Assembly: GCF_004362895.1 (NCBI RefSeq)
Contig: NZ_SNXI01000009.1
Location: 29,819 to 93,818, forward strand
Source of the DNA: Idiomarina aquatica
Lineage (GTDB): Bacteria > Pseudomonadota > Gammaproteobacteria > Enterobacterales > Alteromonadaceae
Length of the DNA stretch: 64,000 bases
Reading direction: 5' to 3'
Shown: positions 8,686 to 18,177 of the stretch, one piece after another
How positions within the stretch are numbered: position 1 is the first letter of the stretch
Layout: each line of letters opens with the position of its first letter
Notes under the pieces: model-generated
Databases searched by the model: none
Told to the model about the DNA's origin: nothing
The model's input: the letters and a program-made list of their open reading frames with translations, nothing else
Translations under genes and position numbers: made by a program

Positions 8686-10001
8686 TAGCGCATCGCGAGT
8701 GCTACGCGTTTGTTATCTTCTAATACCGCAACCAATTGATCGGCCTGCTGGCGAAATGCCGGAAGCTCTGCTTCTGCCAGTGATTGTGCCTTAGGTAGCT
8801 CGACTGTTCTGGGGTTACGATGAGTGCCATTAACAAGGAACTCGTAATGCAGATGCGCACCGGTAACACGGCCAGTCGCGCCGACGCGACCAATCAGCTG
8901 GCCCTGACGGACTCGTTCGCCGGTCTTTACGTGCTTGCGACTCAGGTGTAAATATTTGGTGACATAGCGCTCACCATGCTGAATAAAAACGTAGTTTCCG
9001 TTAAGCGAATTATAGCTGGCTTTTATTACTTTACCGTCGCCCGCTGACATCACCGGAGTACCAACCGAAGCCACATAGTCGGTGCCATTATGAGGACGAA
9101 CACGACCGGTTACCGGGTGCAGACGCTTCGGATTAAAGTTAGAGCTAACATAGGTAAACTTTACCGGTGATCTCAGGAACGTTTTGCGCATAGCGCGCCC
9201 GTTAGGCGTGTAATAATTGCCATTATTATGCAAGATAGCCTGGAACTTCTCACCGCGATTAATAAACTCGGCTGCCAAAATATCGCCATAACCGACAAAT
9301 TCGCCGTCCGCGTACTGCATTTCATAAAGAACGCTGAACTCGTCGCCACTACGCAGGTCAAGTGCGAAGTCGATATCCCAGCCAAAAATATTGGCCACGC
9401 GCATGATTTGATTGTCTGTCATGCCTGCATTAATACCGGCGTTCCAAAAACTGGACTTAATCACTGCGTGGGTAAATTCACGGCGGGTTTCAATTTCTCG
9501 CTTTTCGACTTCAGCGATAAAGTCATCGGATTGTCGGGTAATAATCAGGGTGTCTATATCGTTAACTTCAAAAACGAGTTGCACTAGTTCACCGGTATCG
9601 TCGGTCGCTAACCTCAGGATATCGCCGGGGTGCACTTTTTTGAGTAATTGCGCTTCATCGCCTGACTGCGTAACCCGATAAAGCTGTTGTGCTGAAAAGC
9701 CCAATTTATCGAAGATTTTTGCCAGATTGTCGCCTGATTTAATTTCGTAACTCTGCCAAGCCAACTGGTTTTGCGACGCCTGCTGGTTGGTTTGCTGAGT
9801 TTCAAACGCCAAATCAAGCTCATAGCGTTTACCCGGCATGAGCTGCTCAGGCGACTTAGAATTTTTGGACGCGGTGGCTGGTTCAGAAGGAATAACCAAT
9901 AACAAAAACAGCGTTGCGCTCACCGCACTAATTAAGACACGATGAGAGTGAGGCAGCTCATTCAGCAGCTGCTTAATTTGGGATACAACTTTTGACGTCA
10001 T
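8685..10001 (-). CDS. mepM: M23 murein DD-endopeptidase, MepM-like
   Basis: A 438-residue envelope protein with one N-terminal membrane anchor (about 18-36), a LysM-like/OapA segment (about 85-135, with SGDNLAKIFDKLG), and a C-terminal M23 peptidase domain. The zinc ligands are seen in HNGTDY and GAHLHYEF. E. coli MepM (YebA) cuts D-Ala-mDAP cross-links so that new murein can be inserted. The domain order and length (E. coli 440) match MepM better than NlpD or EnvC. It is translationally coupled to anmK and divergent from tyrS (216-nt gap). That gap holds an inverted repeat, TTGTCG-N5-CGACAA, near 10037. Confidence 0.88.
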   Translation of the reverse strand: MTSKVVSQIKQLLNELPHSHRVLISAVSATLFLLLVIPSEPATASKNSKSPEQLMPGKRYELDLAFETQQTNQQASQNQLAWQSYEIKSGDNLAKIFDKLGFSAQQLYRVTQSGDEAQLLKKVHPGDILRLATDDTGELVQLVFEVNDIDTLIITRQSDDFIAEVEKREIETRREFTHAVIKSSFWNAGINAGMTDNQIMRVANIFGWDIDFALDLRSGDEFSVLYEMQYADGEFVGYGDILAAEFINRGEKFQAILHNNGNYYTPNGRAMRKTFLRSPVKFTYVSSNFNPKRLHPVTGRVRPHNGTDYVASVGTPVMSAGDGKVIKASYNSLNGNYVFIQHGERYVTKYLHLSRKHVKTGERVRQGQLIGRVGATGRVTGAHLHYEFLVNGTHRNPRTVELPKAQSLAEAELPAFRQQADQLVAVLEDNKRVALAMR

Positions 10002-10217
10002 AGTTAGCGCACTTCTTACCTTAATTTATGGATGTTTTGTCGCGACACGACAATCGCTCACCTTGTTGTATTATTTTTGAGCACGTCCACGCTATTTGTG
10101 AGGATAATACGAAAAAAATCAGAATACCAGTTTTAGAGTGCTTAAAACTAGCCGTTTTATGGCGTAAACTATGACTTTTACACTTTCTAGACCCTTTTGC
10201 GCAGGAGAATCACTTAA

Positions 10218-11420
10218 ATGGCAGCTCAGATTAAAGAGGCGCTGGCGGAAATAACCCGTGGCGTCGAGGAAGTATTGATCGAGAGCGAGTTAGCAGAAAA
10301 ACTCGCGCAAGATAAACCCCTGATTATCAAAGCCGGCTTTGACCCGACCGCTCCCGATCTTCACCTCGGTCATACTGTGCTGATCAATAAGCTGCGCATT
10401 TTTCAGGATTACGGTCATAAAGTGATATTTCTTATCGGCGACTTTACCGGTATGATCGGCGACCCAACCGGTAAAAATGTTACTCGTAAGCCGCTGACTC
10501 GCGAAGAAGTTATTACTAACGCCGAAACCTACAAAGAGCAAGTTTTTAAAATTCTCGACCCGCAAAAAACCGAAATTCGTTTTAACTCGGAATGGATGAA
10601 TAAGATGGGCGCTGCCGACATGATAAAATTGTCAGCGCGGCAAACGGTAGCAAGGATGTTAGAGCGAGACGACTTTAAAAAGCGTTACAAAGCTAATCAG
10701 TCCATTGCCATCCATGAGTTTTTATATCCGTTGGTACAAGGCTGGGACTCAGTCGAATTAAAAGCAGATGTCGAACTCGGTGGCACCGATCAGCGTTTTA
10801 ATCTGCTAATGGGGCGTGAACTGCAAAAGGAAGAGGGGCAGCGGCCACAAACGGTGATAATGGTACCTTTGCTGGAAGGTCTGGATGGCGTCCAGAAAAT
10901 GTCGAAGTCGCTGAACAATTACATTGGCATCACCGAATCAGCCAATGATATGTTTGGTAAAGTGATGTCAATTTCGGATGAATTGATGTGGCGTTACTTC
11001 CAATTACTGAGTTTTCGTCCGCTTGCCGAAATTGAACAGTTCAAAGCAGACGTTGCTAACGGTAAAAACCCACGCGACATCAAAGTATTATTGGCAAAAG
11101 AAATCATCGAGCGTTTTCACTCTAAGGAAGCGGCAGAGAAAGCAGAGCAAGACTTTGTCCAGCGCTTTCAGAAGAACGCGATTCCCGACGATATCCCGGA
11201 AGTCGAAGTCGAAGCCGGCGCCGATGGCATAGCCATCGCCAATGCACTAAAAGCCGCCGATTTGGTCAAATCAACCTCTGATGCCATGCGCATGATCAAA
11301 CAATCAGCGGTAAAACGCGACGGCGAAAAAGTCGATGACACCAAGCTAATCTGCACCACCGAGCACAGTGGCGTCTACCAAGTCGGCAAACGCCGCTTCG
11401 CCAAAATCGTCTTTAAATAA
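10218..11420 (+). CDS. tyrS: Tyrosyl-tRNA synthetase
   Basis: A 400-residue class I aminoacyl-tRNA synthetase that charges tRNA-Tyr. The HIGH-type motif is LHLGHT (near 47-52), GGTDQRFN is the tyrosine/tRNA-binding segment, and the KMSKS motif is intact. A C-terminal S4-like RNA-binding domain (about 335-400) is present. The length and SWISS-type spacing fit the shorter TyrS subgroup common in marine gammaproteobacteria rather than the 424-residue E. coli type. The ribosome-binding site CAGGAG precedes ATG 10218. No T-box leader is visible, as expected for this group. The downstream gap contains two large palindromes instead of an ordinary terminator. Confidence 0.96.
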   Translation: MAAQIKEALAEITRGVEEVLIESELAEKLAQDKPLIIKAGFDPTAPDLHLGHTVLINKLRIFQDYGHKVIFLIGDFTGMIGDPTGKNVTRKPLTREEVITNAETYKEQVFKILDPQKTEIRFNSEWMNKMGAADMIKLSARQTVARMLERDDFKKRYKANQSIAIHEFLYPLVQGWDSVELKADVELGGTDQRFNLLMGRELQKEEGQRPQTVIMVPLLEGLDGVQKMSKSLNNYIGITESANDMFGKVMSISDELMWRYFQLLSFRPLAEIEQFKADVANGKNPRDIKVLLAKEIIERFHSKEAAEKAEQDFVQRFQKNAIPDDIPEVEVEAGADGIAIANALKAADLVKSTSDAMRMIKQSAVKRDGEKVDDTKLICTTEHSGVYQVGKRRFAKIVFK

Positions 11421-11447
11421 CACCAAAGCCCCGCGCCTCGCGAGGTT

Positions 11448-11603
11448 GCAGCCAAACCCTATCACTCTTTAATCACAGCGTTGCCCATCAACCAGGGGGA
11501 CGCTGCAAGTACATCCCTGTACGCTTGTTTCCGGCCATCCATGGCCTCCAACACCCCCTGGTTGAGAGCAACGCTGTAATCAAACGCGATAGGGTTTGGC
11601 TGC
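11448..11603 (-). repeat. Palindromic repeat element 1 (GGA loops on minus strand)
   Basis: A ~156-nt element. Outer arms of about 50 nt (11448-11499 and 11554-11603) are imperfect inverted repeats (GCAGCCAAACCCTAT / ATAGGGTTTGGCTGC, then GCGTTG / CAACGC, then AACCAGGGGG / CCCCCTGGTT). The ~54-nt centre, read on the minus strand, folds into two small hairpins. One has loop AUGGAU closed by GGCC/GGCC. The other has loop AGGGAU closed by GUAC/GUAC (11509-11522). The same centre recurs in element 2 in the opposite orientation. Confidence 0.85.
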
Positions 11604-11611
11604 TAAGTGGC

Positions 11612-11777
11612 GCAAGAGCGGTCGTTTGGAGGTGGCGATAAGGGGATTGATCAGCTTCTGTTCCAAGAGTGTCTGGCGCCATGGATGGCGCCAGTCAAGC
11701 CCTACAGGGACGTACTTGCGGGCGTCTCTTGGAACAGAAGTGTCAATCCCCCGCCATCTTCAAACAACCGCTCTTGC
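11612..11777 (+). repeat. Palindromic repeat element 2 (GGA loops on plus strand)
   Basis: A ~166-nt element. Its arms (11612-11669 and 11726-11777; GCAAGAGCGG / CCGCTCTTGC outside, CTTCTGTTCCAAGAG / CTCTTGGAACAGAAG inside) are unrelated in sequence to those of element 1. The centre (11670-11725) matches the element 1 centre in reverse orientation. It folds into CTGGCGCC-ATGGAT-GGCGCCAG (8 bp, loop 11681-11686) and UAC-AGGGAC-GUA (loop 11706-11711) extended by CAAG/CUUG. Conserved loops with different arms suggest selection for structure. Confidence 0.85.
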
Positions 11778-11816
11778 AGCGTCCCCCTGAGACGGGGGGC
11801 AGTGTGAGTGATAAGC

Positions 11817-11840
11817 AAAAGGGACTGGTAGCCCAGTCCC
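11817..11840 (-). terminator. Rho-independent terminator of the chemotaxis receptor gene
   Basis: On the minus strand a perfect 8-bp stem (GGGACTGG/CCAGTCCC) with loop GCTA is followed directly by TTTTGC. It lies 9 nt past the stop of the receptor gene. Confidence 0.85.
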
Positions 11841-11848
11841 TAGCGACG

Positions 11849-13849
11849 CTAGACGGTGAAGCTCTTGATGGAGTCTTGCAGTTCGTCGGCGAGTTTGGCG
11901 ACTTCGTTGGAGGCTTGTGCTGTTTGTTTCGAGCCGGAGGCGGTTTGCTCGGCGATGGAAACAATGGCCTCTAAGCGCTCGCTGATGTCATGCGCCGTGC
12001 GGCTTTGTTCTTGTGCTGCGGTGGCAATGTGATTGCTGCTGTCGGCTGCTTGATGCACCGAGTCGGTGATCGATTGCAGGGCACTGGCGGCTTCGTCAGT
12101 TTGCTTAACGCTGCGTTCAGCTTGCTCGCGGCCGCGTTCCATGACTTCTACCGCCCGCGTTGAGTCGGTTTGTAAGCTTTCAATCATTTGCTGAATTTCT
12201 TCCGTCGACTCTTGTGTGCGGCTGGCCAGCGTGCGCACCTCGTCAGCGACTACGGCAAAGCCGCGGCCTTGTTCACCGGCACGGGCAGCCTCAATCGCCG
12301 CATTCAGGGCCAGCAAGTTGGTCTGATCGGCGATGCCACGAATAACATCCAGAATACCGCCGATATTTTTGCTGTTCTCGGACAATTGATGGATAACTTC
12401 TGACGCGCCCTGGATCTCGTTTGCTAATTGCTCGATCGTGCCGCGGTTTTGCTCGGAAATTTGGCGCACTCGCTTGGCTTCGTCGTCTGAATGCTGAATT
12501 TCGCCTAATGCTTTGTCTGCACCGTGTGCCATTTCGCTGGCGGTACTATTCATTTCCTGAGTGGCAGTGGCAACTTGTTCTATTTGACGGCGCTGCTCTT
12601 CGATCGCCCCGGTAGTTTCATCCGAGACGCTGGAGCTTTCTTCTGCGGCGGTCGCTAACTGCGTCGCACGATTGGCTATGCCTTCAATCAATTGACGCAG
12701 GTTATCGGTTAACTTATTGGTATTTGACGCTAATGTGCCGAATTCGTCTTCAGCCTGGTACTCAACACGCTCCGTCAGGTTACCGTCAGCCATAATGTTG
12801 AGCATATGATTCACTTTGCTCAGAGGCACACTGATGCTGCGTACGGTATACCATGAAATAAATACGGCCAACGCAATCGAAACCAGAGTAATAATACCGT
12901 TAATCCAGCTTGAGCTACTGATTGATGTCGCAACCGAGGACTGAGTTTCGTCTGCGATACCGCGTACCGCTTGGCGTAGCTCCTCTGCCAGTGCTAACAA
13001 GCCCTCTAGTTGCTGCTCTGACTGTTGTAGCGTCTGAGCCTCATCGAGCCGGGTTTGCTTTTGTGCGACAATGTTGTCGGGATATGAACCTGCGCCCTGA
13101 AGTCCTTCGATAGCTGAACGAACCATACCAATAGCGTCGTCAACAATTTGCTCAGATGCACCGGTTGCGACGTTATCCAGGTCGTCTAATCTTGGTTTAA
13201 GCGCATCAACATTAATATCGATTTCGCTGCGAATAATTTTTGCGGTATCAATATCGTCGGCATTGCTTAGGTCATACATCAGCGTGATTAAGGACGCGAG
13301 CGATTTCTCGATAGTTCCTGCTATTTCAGCCACTTCGTCACTCTGCGTCATATCCGACGCATCAAGCAGCATAATCGAGGCGTCGTCAACGGCAAAGGCG
13401 AGCTCGTCAAGTTGTGCCTGGGCAGTATTGCCGAGTTCTAAATAACGACTCTGTTGCGAAAACAGTTGTTCGACCAAACCGATGTAGCTCTCGGCTTGGC
13501 TATCCATACGTTTAATCACCTCACCATAACCTTCGCCACGAATTAAATCGCGAAGGTTAGTCAATGAGGCTTGAAAATCCTGGCTAGTGGACTCTAATTC
13601 CTGTGTGTGGGTTTCGACTAACTGGAGGTTTTCGTCATAATAGGTTTCTGTTTGCAGTGCGCCTAATTTGAGTACGTCGACCTGAACACTGGCAACACTC
13701 TCTAATGCGGGCACCGCTTTTTGATTTAAGCGGTCGACAGATGAGCCAATACTATTGACGTTAAAGATTGAACTTAGGCTGATAACCAGCAACAGCAGGG
13801 TTATGATGGCAAATCCGCCAATGACACGCATGGCTACTGTTAATTTCAT
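11849..13849 (-). CDS. Methyl-accepting chemotaxis protein
   Basis: A 666-residue receptor: TM1 (about 9-30), a long helical periplasmic ligand domain (about 31-310), TM2 (about 318-338), a HAMP domain (about 339-392), and a cytoplasmic signalling domain. The hairpin tip is recognisable ([34 protein letters not shown]). It senses an unknown periplasmic signal and controls CheA through CheW. No che genes are adjacent. It follows apaH at a 26-nt gap in the same direction but is not part of the conserved surA-apaH group elsewhere. Confidence 0.93.
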   Translation of the reverse strand: MKLTVAMRVIGGFAIITLLLLVISLSSIFNVNSIGSSVDRLNQKAVPALESVASVQVDVLKLGALQTETYYDENLQLVETHTQELESTSQDFQASLTNLRDLIRGEGYGEVIKRMDSQAESYIGLVEQLFSQQSRYLELGNTAQAQLDELAFAVDDASIMLLDASDMTQSDEVAEIAGTIEKSLASLITLMYDLSNADDIDTAKIIRSEIDINVDALKPRLDDLDNVATGASEQIVDDAIGMVRSAIEGLQGAGSYPDNIVAQKQTRLDEAQTLQQSEQQLEGLLALAEELRQAVRGIADETQSSVATSISSSSWINGIITLVSIALAVFISWYTVRSISVPLSKVNHMLNIMADGNLTERVEYQAEDEFGTLASNTNKLTDNLRQLIEGIANRATQLATAAEESSSVSDETTGAIEEQRRQIEQVATATQEMNSTASEMAHGADKALGEIQHSDDEAKRVRQISEQNRGTIEQLANEIQGASEVIHQLSENSKNIGGILDVIRGIADQTNLLALNAAIEAARAGEQGRGFAVVADEVRTLASRTQESTEEIQQMIESLQTDSTRAVEVMERGREQAERSVKQTDEAASALQSITDSVHQAADSSNHIATAAQEQSRTAHDISERLEAIVSIAEQTASGSKQTAQASNEVAKLADELQDSIKSFTV

Positions 13850-13875
13850 GAAAACCTCTCAGCACAGTATAAGTT

Positions 13876-14688
13876 CTATTGACGTATGGCTGACTGCCGA
13901 TAATAGCTATCGTTGTCGACGTCCCATAACGTCATATGATTACCCCAAACACATCCAGTGTCCAATCCGATCGTCCTTGGGTGCGATGTTTCACCCATTA
14001 ACGCAGCCCAGTGACCGAAAGCCACACGATGATTACCCCGGAAAAAATCGAACCACGGTCGTAAGTCGTTATTGTTAACGTCGTTAGGGTGTGTTTTTAC
14101 AGAAAAATCCAATTCTCCGTTAATCGAGCAATAGCGCATTCTTGTAAATGCATTAACTATAAAACGGTATCGGTCAAAGCCGCTAAGACTTGAGTCCCAT
14201 TTTTGCGGCTCGTTACCAAACATTGCCTCGATAAATGTACTGAAGTCCTCACTTTTAAGGATTTGTTCTACCTCAGTTGCATGCGTGCAGGCTTCCATAT
14301 CGGTCCACCAGGGATAAAGACCGGCATGGCTAATAAACAAGTCATGTTCCCGGTTAAGGTGACATAACGGCTGATGGCGCAGCCAATCAATCCAATCCAG
14401 CTTGCGTATGGAAGCGACAACTGCATCAAGCTTGTCTTTCGGATTAACCTTGCGTTGGCCAAGTAATACACCAATAAGATTTAAATCATGATTACCCAAC
14501 ACGGAGCGCACTGAGCCAGTAGGCGCATCAGCGAAAAACCTTAACGCCTCAAGCGAGTCAGGACCCCGCGCGACAATATCGCCGACACACCAAAGCTGAT
14601 CGTGTGAGAATGAAAACCCCACCCGATCCAGCAGTTGCATCAGCTCGCGGTTACAGCCTTGAATGTCGCCAACGACGTATAAACTCAT
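13876..14688 (-). CDS. apaH: Diadenosine tetraphosphatase (symmetrical)
   Basis: A 270-residue calcineurin-like phosphoesterase that splits Ap4A into two ADP and also removes Np4 caps from RNA. The metal-binding motifs GDIQG, GDIVARGP and GNHDLN, the SHAGLYP block and the late GHWAALMG segment are in place. The C-terminal LDTGCVWG motif is typical of ApaH. It lies 2 nt after apaG in the usual apaG-apaH order. Confidence 0.96.
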   Translation of the reverse strand: MSLYVVGDIQGCNRELMQLLDRVGFSFSHDQLWCVGDIVARGPDSLEALRFFADAPTGSVRSVLGNHDLNLIGVLLGQRKVNPKDKLDAVVASIRKLDWIDWLRHQPLCHLNREHDLFISHAGLYPWWTDMEACTHATEVEQILKSEDFSTFIEAMFGNEPQKWDSSLSGFDRYRFIVNAFTRMRYCSINGELDFSVKTHPNDVNNNDLRPWFDFFRGNHRVAFGHWAALMGETSHPRTIGLDTGCVWGNHMTLWDVDNDSYYRQSAIRQ

Positions 14689-14690
14689 GA

Positions 14691-15068
14691 TTAGTGGATA
14701 ATATTTGGAATTGCCAACCTAAACGATGGAATTTCTACCTTAAAATGGCAGCCATCGGCATCGACCATCAAATAATGACCCTGCATGGTTCCTATTGGTG
14801 TGGCTAATACGGTACCGCTGGTGTAACTGAAGGATTCTTCAGGTTTGATCAATGGCTTTTGTCCGACAACGCCTTCGCCCGCAACGCGAGTTACTTTATT
14901 ATCGGCGTCAACAATGCGCCACTCTCGACTCAACAGTTGCACACTGCTATTGGCATTATTGGCGATAATAATGGTGTAGGAAAAAACATACTGCCCATTT
15001 TCCGGAACCGATTGTGCGGCCAGGTATTGTGTAGTGACTGTAATGTCAACTTTGCTGGTTTCACTCAT
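14691..15068 (-). CDS. apaG: ApaG/CorD domain protein
   Basis: A 125-residue protein with the single beta-sandwich ApaG domain ([42 protein letters not shown]). Its biochemical role is not firmly established; it is associated with divalent-cation tolerance in enterics and always neighbours rsmA/apaH. The start overlaps the rsmA stop by 8 nt, indicating coupled translation. Confidence 0.95.
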   Translation of the reverse strand: MSETSKVDITVTTQYLAAQSVPENGQYVFSYTIIIANNANSSVQLLSREWRIVDADNKVTRVAGEGVVGQKPLIKPEESFSYTSGTVLATPIGTMQGHYLMVDADGCHFKVEIPSFRLAIPNIIH

Positions 15069-15873
15069 GGGGATTTTTCTGATCGGTTAAATAGTTAGCC
15101 ATAGCACAATAATCTGCCACACTCAGCGTTTCGGGTCGAGCGCCCGGATCAATACCTAACTGATTAAGTTGCGCTTCGTTTAATAAACCTTTTAGGTTAT
15201 TGCGAATCGTTTTCCTGCGCTGATTGAATGCTTGCAGACAAAGAGCATGCAGTTGTTGCCTGTCTTTGACAGGCGTTGGGCTTTCGCTGTAAGGCTCAAG
15301 TCGTACTACAGCTGATTCCACCTTAGGCGGAGGGTTAAAGGCTCCCGGGGGAACATTAACAACCGCGGTGACGCGGCAGGCTTGCTGCACGGCAACGCTG
15401 ATACGCCCATAGGTTTTAGAGCCGGGTTCGGCGGCCAGGCGGTCGACGACTTCTTTTTGCAGCATAAAGTGCATGTCTTTGATGCGGTCAGTATATTGCA
15501 ACAAGTGAAAAATTAGTGGCGTAGAAATATTGTATGGCAGGTTGCCGAATACCCGCATTGGCTGTTCCGGGTTTACAAACTCGTTAAAGTCAATTTTCAT
15601 CGCGTCGCCACGCGTCACGGTTAGTTTTTCCCGCAAAAAAGGATGCGACTCAAGTCTGTCTGCCAGATCGCGGTCAATCTCAATAACGTTAAGGTGATCA
15701 GTGCGGTCCGCTACGGGCTCGGTTAATGCGGCTAATCCCGGGCCAATTTCTACAAGGTTTTCGCCATGTTGTGGATTAATCACATCGACGATTTGTTCGA
15801 TGATGTTCTGGTCATGCAAAAAATTCTGACCGAAGCGCTTACGGGCACGATGACCCAGGTGCGTTTTACTCAT
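15061..15873 (-). CDS. rsmA: 16S rRNA (A1518/A1519) dimethyltransferase
   Basis: A 270-residue SAM-dependent methyltransferase (KsgA) that dimethylates two adjacent adenosines in the 3' hairpin of 16S rRNA during 30S maturation. The N-terminal [11 protein letters not shown], the SAM motif [10 protein letters not shown], and the catalytic NLPYNIST segment (motif IV) are visible. It overlaps pdxA (8 nt) and apaG (8 nt) inside the surA-pdxA-rsmA-apaG-apaH run. Confidence 0.97.
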   Translation of the reverse strand: MSKTHLGHRARKRFGQNFLHDQNIIEQIVDVINPQHGENLVEIGPGLAALTEPVADRTDHLNVIEIDRDLADRLESHPFLREKLTVTRGDAMKIDFNEFVNPEQPMRVFGNLPYNISTPLIFHLLQYTDRIKDMHFMLQKEVVDRLAAEPGSKTYGRISVAVQQACRVTAVVNVPPGAFNPPPKVESAVVRLEPYSESPTPVKDRQQLHALCLQAFNQRRKTIRNNLKGLLNEAQLNQLGIDPGARPETLSVADYCAMANYLTDQKNPHE

Positions 15874-16855
15874 TGTGTGATGCTCTTACCATATCGATAG
15901 CGGTATTGATTGCTAATAGACAACTGCCGGAATTAATATCGCCGGAGCCAGCCATGTCCAGTGCCGTGCCATGATCCACCGAGGTTCGAATAAAGGGTAG
16001 TCCAAGGGTAATATTAACGGCGTTGCCGAAGCCTTTGTATTTTAGTACAGGTAGTCCCTGGTCGTGATACATAGCAACGACAGCTGCAGCATCGTCCAGA
16101 TATTTGGGCTGAAATAAGGTGTCAGCCGGTAATGGCCCAATCAAGTTAATGCCTTGTTCACGTAGCTGCTCGAGTACCGGCTCGATAACTTCAATTTCTT
16201 CACGCCCCAGATGACCGTTTTCACCCGCATGTGGGTTTAGGCCACAGACAAGAATTTTGGGGTTAACTTCAGCAAACTTATTGACCAGGTCATGATGCAG
16301 AATGGTTATAATCTGCGTTAGTCGTTCTGGTGTTATCGCTTTGGTCACATAAGCTAGCGGAATATGTGTCGTTACCAGCGCTACACGAAGGCCTTCGGTC
16401 GCTAGCATCATCACTACATCATTGCGGTTAGCCTGATTAGCGAAAAACTCTGTGTGGCCTGAAAAAGCGATGCCGGCATCGTTAATGATACCTTTATGTA
16501 CCGGGCCTGTTACCACCGCATCAAATTCGCCACTCAGATTGCCCTGGCTTGCCCGGGTTAGCGTTTCTACCACATATTGCCCATTGGCTACATTCAGTTG
16601 GCCCGCAACCGCCGCTACTGCCGTCGGAATGTGCTCAACCAAGATCGTGCCAGCCGGACTAGGAGTTGTTGGCCTATGCCCTTTATATTCCTGGATAGTG
16701 ATGGGCAGCTCTAGCTGCTCGGCACGGGCTTGTAACAAGTTTTTATCCGCACAAACGACAATCGCAGCAGGCCATGCCTGCTGCGATATCATGATGGCTA
16801 GGTCAGGACCTATGCCGGCGGGCTCGCCGGGCGTGAATACTATAACGGGTAACAT
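15866..16855 (-). CDS. pdxA: 4-hydroxythreonine-4-phosphate dehydrogenase
   Basis: A 329-residue metal- and NAD-dependent dehydrogenase of vitamin B6 (PLP) synthesis. Motifs: [11 protein letters not shown] at the N-terminus, [11 protein letters not shown], the HTEFFA segment, [22 protein letters not shown], and [11 protein letters not shown]. The length is standard. It lies 12 nt after surA and overlaps rsmA, so it is co-transcribed with both. PLP made by this pathway is also the cofactor of HemL nearby. Confidence 0.97.
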   Translation of the reverse strand: MLPVIVFTPGEPAGIGPDLAIMISQQAWPAAIVVCADKNLLQARAEQLELPITIQEYKGHRPTTPSPAGTILVEHIPTAVAAVAGQLNVANGQYVVETLTRASQGNLSGEFDAVVTGPVHKGIINDAGIAFSGHTEFFANQANRNDVVMMLATEGLRVALVTTHIPLAYVTKAITPERLTQIITILHHDLVNKFAEVNPKILVCGLNPHAGENGHLGREEIEVIEPVLEQLREQGINLIGPLPADTLFQPKYLDDAAAVVAMYHDQGLPVLKYKGFGNAVNITLGLPFIRTSVDHGTALDMAGSGDINSGSCLLAINTAIDMVRASHNE

Positions 16856-16867
16856 CTATTCACGCGT

Positions 16868-18166
16868 CTACTGAACCACTTTACGGACATAGGCGCGGTC
16901 ACGGATTTCCTGTTGCCAGTTATCCAGTTCCTCGCGATATTTACGTGCAAAAATCATCTGATAGGCACGGTCCTGTTTGCTTTCTTCGGTTGCATCCAGG
17001 GTACGGCGATCAGTGACTTCGACGATGTGCCAGCCAAACTGGGTTTGGAACGGCTCACTAATTATGCCCTGTTCAATAGTCTCTACCATTTGCTTAAACT
17101 CTGGCGCATAGCGGTCTGGCCGAGACCAGCCTAAATCGCCACCGCGAGAGGCTGAACCAGGGTCGGCTGAATTTTCCCGGGCTAGCTCTGCAAAGGTCTT
17201 TTCGCCTTGCTGCACTTGTTCACGGAATTTAGTTAACATTTCTTTGGCGCGCTTGTCCGACAAAATGACTGACGGCTTGATAAGTATATGGCGAGCTTTA
17301 ACTTCCTGAACTTCGACTTTTTGTTCGCCACGTTTATCTGCGACTTTAAGGATGTGGAAGCCTACACCGCTGCGCAAAGGTCCTACAACTTCGCCAACTT
17401 CTTTACCTTGAACAACGTCCGCGAACAGCGTTGGCATGGTGTTTTCTGTCATCCAGCCTAAATCACCGCCATCAAGGGCGTTACTGCCTGATGACGAGCG
17501 AATGGCTAAGTCGGCAAAGTCCTGGCCTTCTTCCAGTAACTCCAAAACTGCTTCAGCACGTCGTTTGGCTGTTTCTTGTTCTTGTTGTGACGCATCTGAT
17601 GGACTGGCAATCAATATTTGGCTTAAGCGATATTCAGTGCGCGTCTCGCTATTTGACTCGATTAACTCGACCAGGTTGTTAATTTCCTGCGGCGTTATGC
17701 TAACCCGACGCTGAACCGCTGCACGTTCTACCTGTGAGGTAATAAGTTCATTTCGAATTTGCTCACGAAATGTTGGCCAGCTAATACCATCGCCAGTGAC
17801 TTGTGCACGTAATTGATCAACGCTTAATTCTCGTTCTTGCGCGACACGGGTAATTGCTTGTTCAAGTTGAGATTCACCAATTTCTACACCCATACGCTCG
17901 GCCATCTGCAATTGGAGTTCCTGCAAAATCAGCCGCTCGGTTACTTGGGTTTCTAATACTTGCTCAGTGGGTGCATTTGCATCTTCAAAATTATTGCCAC
18001 TTTTGACTTGCTGGATCATCTGGTCAATTTGGCTTTGTAAGATAACACCTTCATCGACGATGACTGCCACACGGTCAAGCGTCTGCTGTGCGTGGGCTGG
18101 CGCCGTGGTGATAACGCTAAGCGCTACGCTTGATATCGCCAAGACGAGAGTCAACAAATATTTCAT
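16868..18166 (-). CDS. surA: Periplasmic chaperone / peptidyl-prolyl isomerase SurA
   Basis: SurA escorts unfolded outer-membrane proteins (including LptD) across the periplasm. The protein has a signal peptide ending near TAPAHA, an N-terminal SurA chaperone domain, and two parvulin domains (about 175-280 and 290-390) seen by their GGDLGWM and GGDLGWSRPD motifs. I chose ATG 18166 (TAGG upstream, a clean signal peptide MKYLLTL). A GTG at 18178 that overlaps the lptD stop would add only four residues and is less likely. It is directly downstream of its client gene lptD. Confidence 0.95.
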   Translation of the reverse strand: MKYLLTLVLAISSVALSVITTAPAHAQQTLDRVAVIVDEGVILQSQIDQMIQQVKSGNNFEDANAPTEQVLETQVTERLILQELQLQMAERMGVEIGESQLEQAITRVAQERELSVDQLRAQVTGDGISWPTFREQIRNELITSQVERAAVQRRVSITPQEINNLVELIESNSETRTEYRLSQILIASPSDASQQEQETAKRRAEAVLELLEEGQDFADLAIRSSSGSNALDGGDLGWMTENTMPTLFADVVQGKEVGEVVGPLRSGVGFHILKVADKRGEQKVEVQEVKARHILIKPSVILSDKRAKEMLTKFREQVQQGEKTFAELARENSADPGSASRGGDLGWSRPDRYAPEFKQMVETIEQGIISEPFQTQFGWHIVEVTDRRTLDATEESKQDRAYQMIFARKYREELDNWQQEIRDRAYVRKVVQ

Positions 18167-18177
18167 TATACCTACCA

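Larger units (their letters stand above)
11421..11848. other. 428-base gene-free gap with two palindromic elements and a terminator
   Basis: No gene is supported here. The short open frames are shadows of the palindromes. The gap holds two large palindromic elements, a short partial copy of the shared core end (GCAGCGTCCCCCTG, from 11776) and the terminator of the chemotaxis gene. Confidence 0.85.

Noticed and set aside
10002..10217. T-box or other riboswitch before tyrS
   Set aside because: No T-box sequence or terminator/antiterminator pair is seen, and T-boxes are not expected in this group. The gap reads as a divergent promoter region.
11488..11974. Several short open frames on both strands (60-100 codons)
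   Set aside because: They lie within the palindromic elements or antisense to the chemotaxis gene, lack ribosome-binding sites, and mirror one another because of the inverted repeats.
16452..16874. 140-codon plus-strand frame inside pdxA
   Set aside because: Antisense shadow of a clear enzyme gene.
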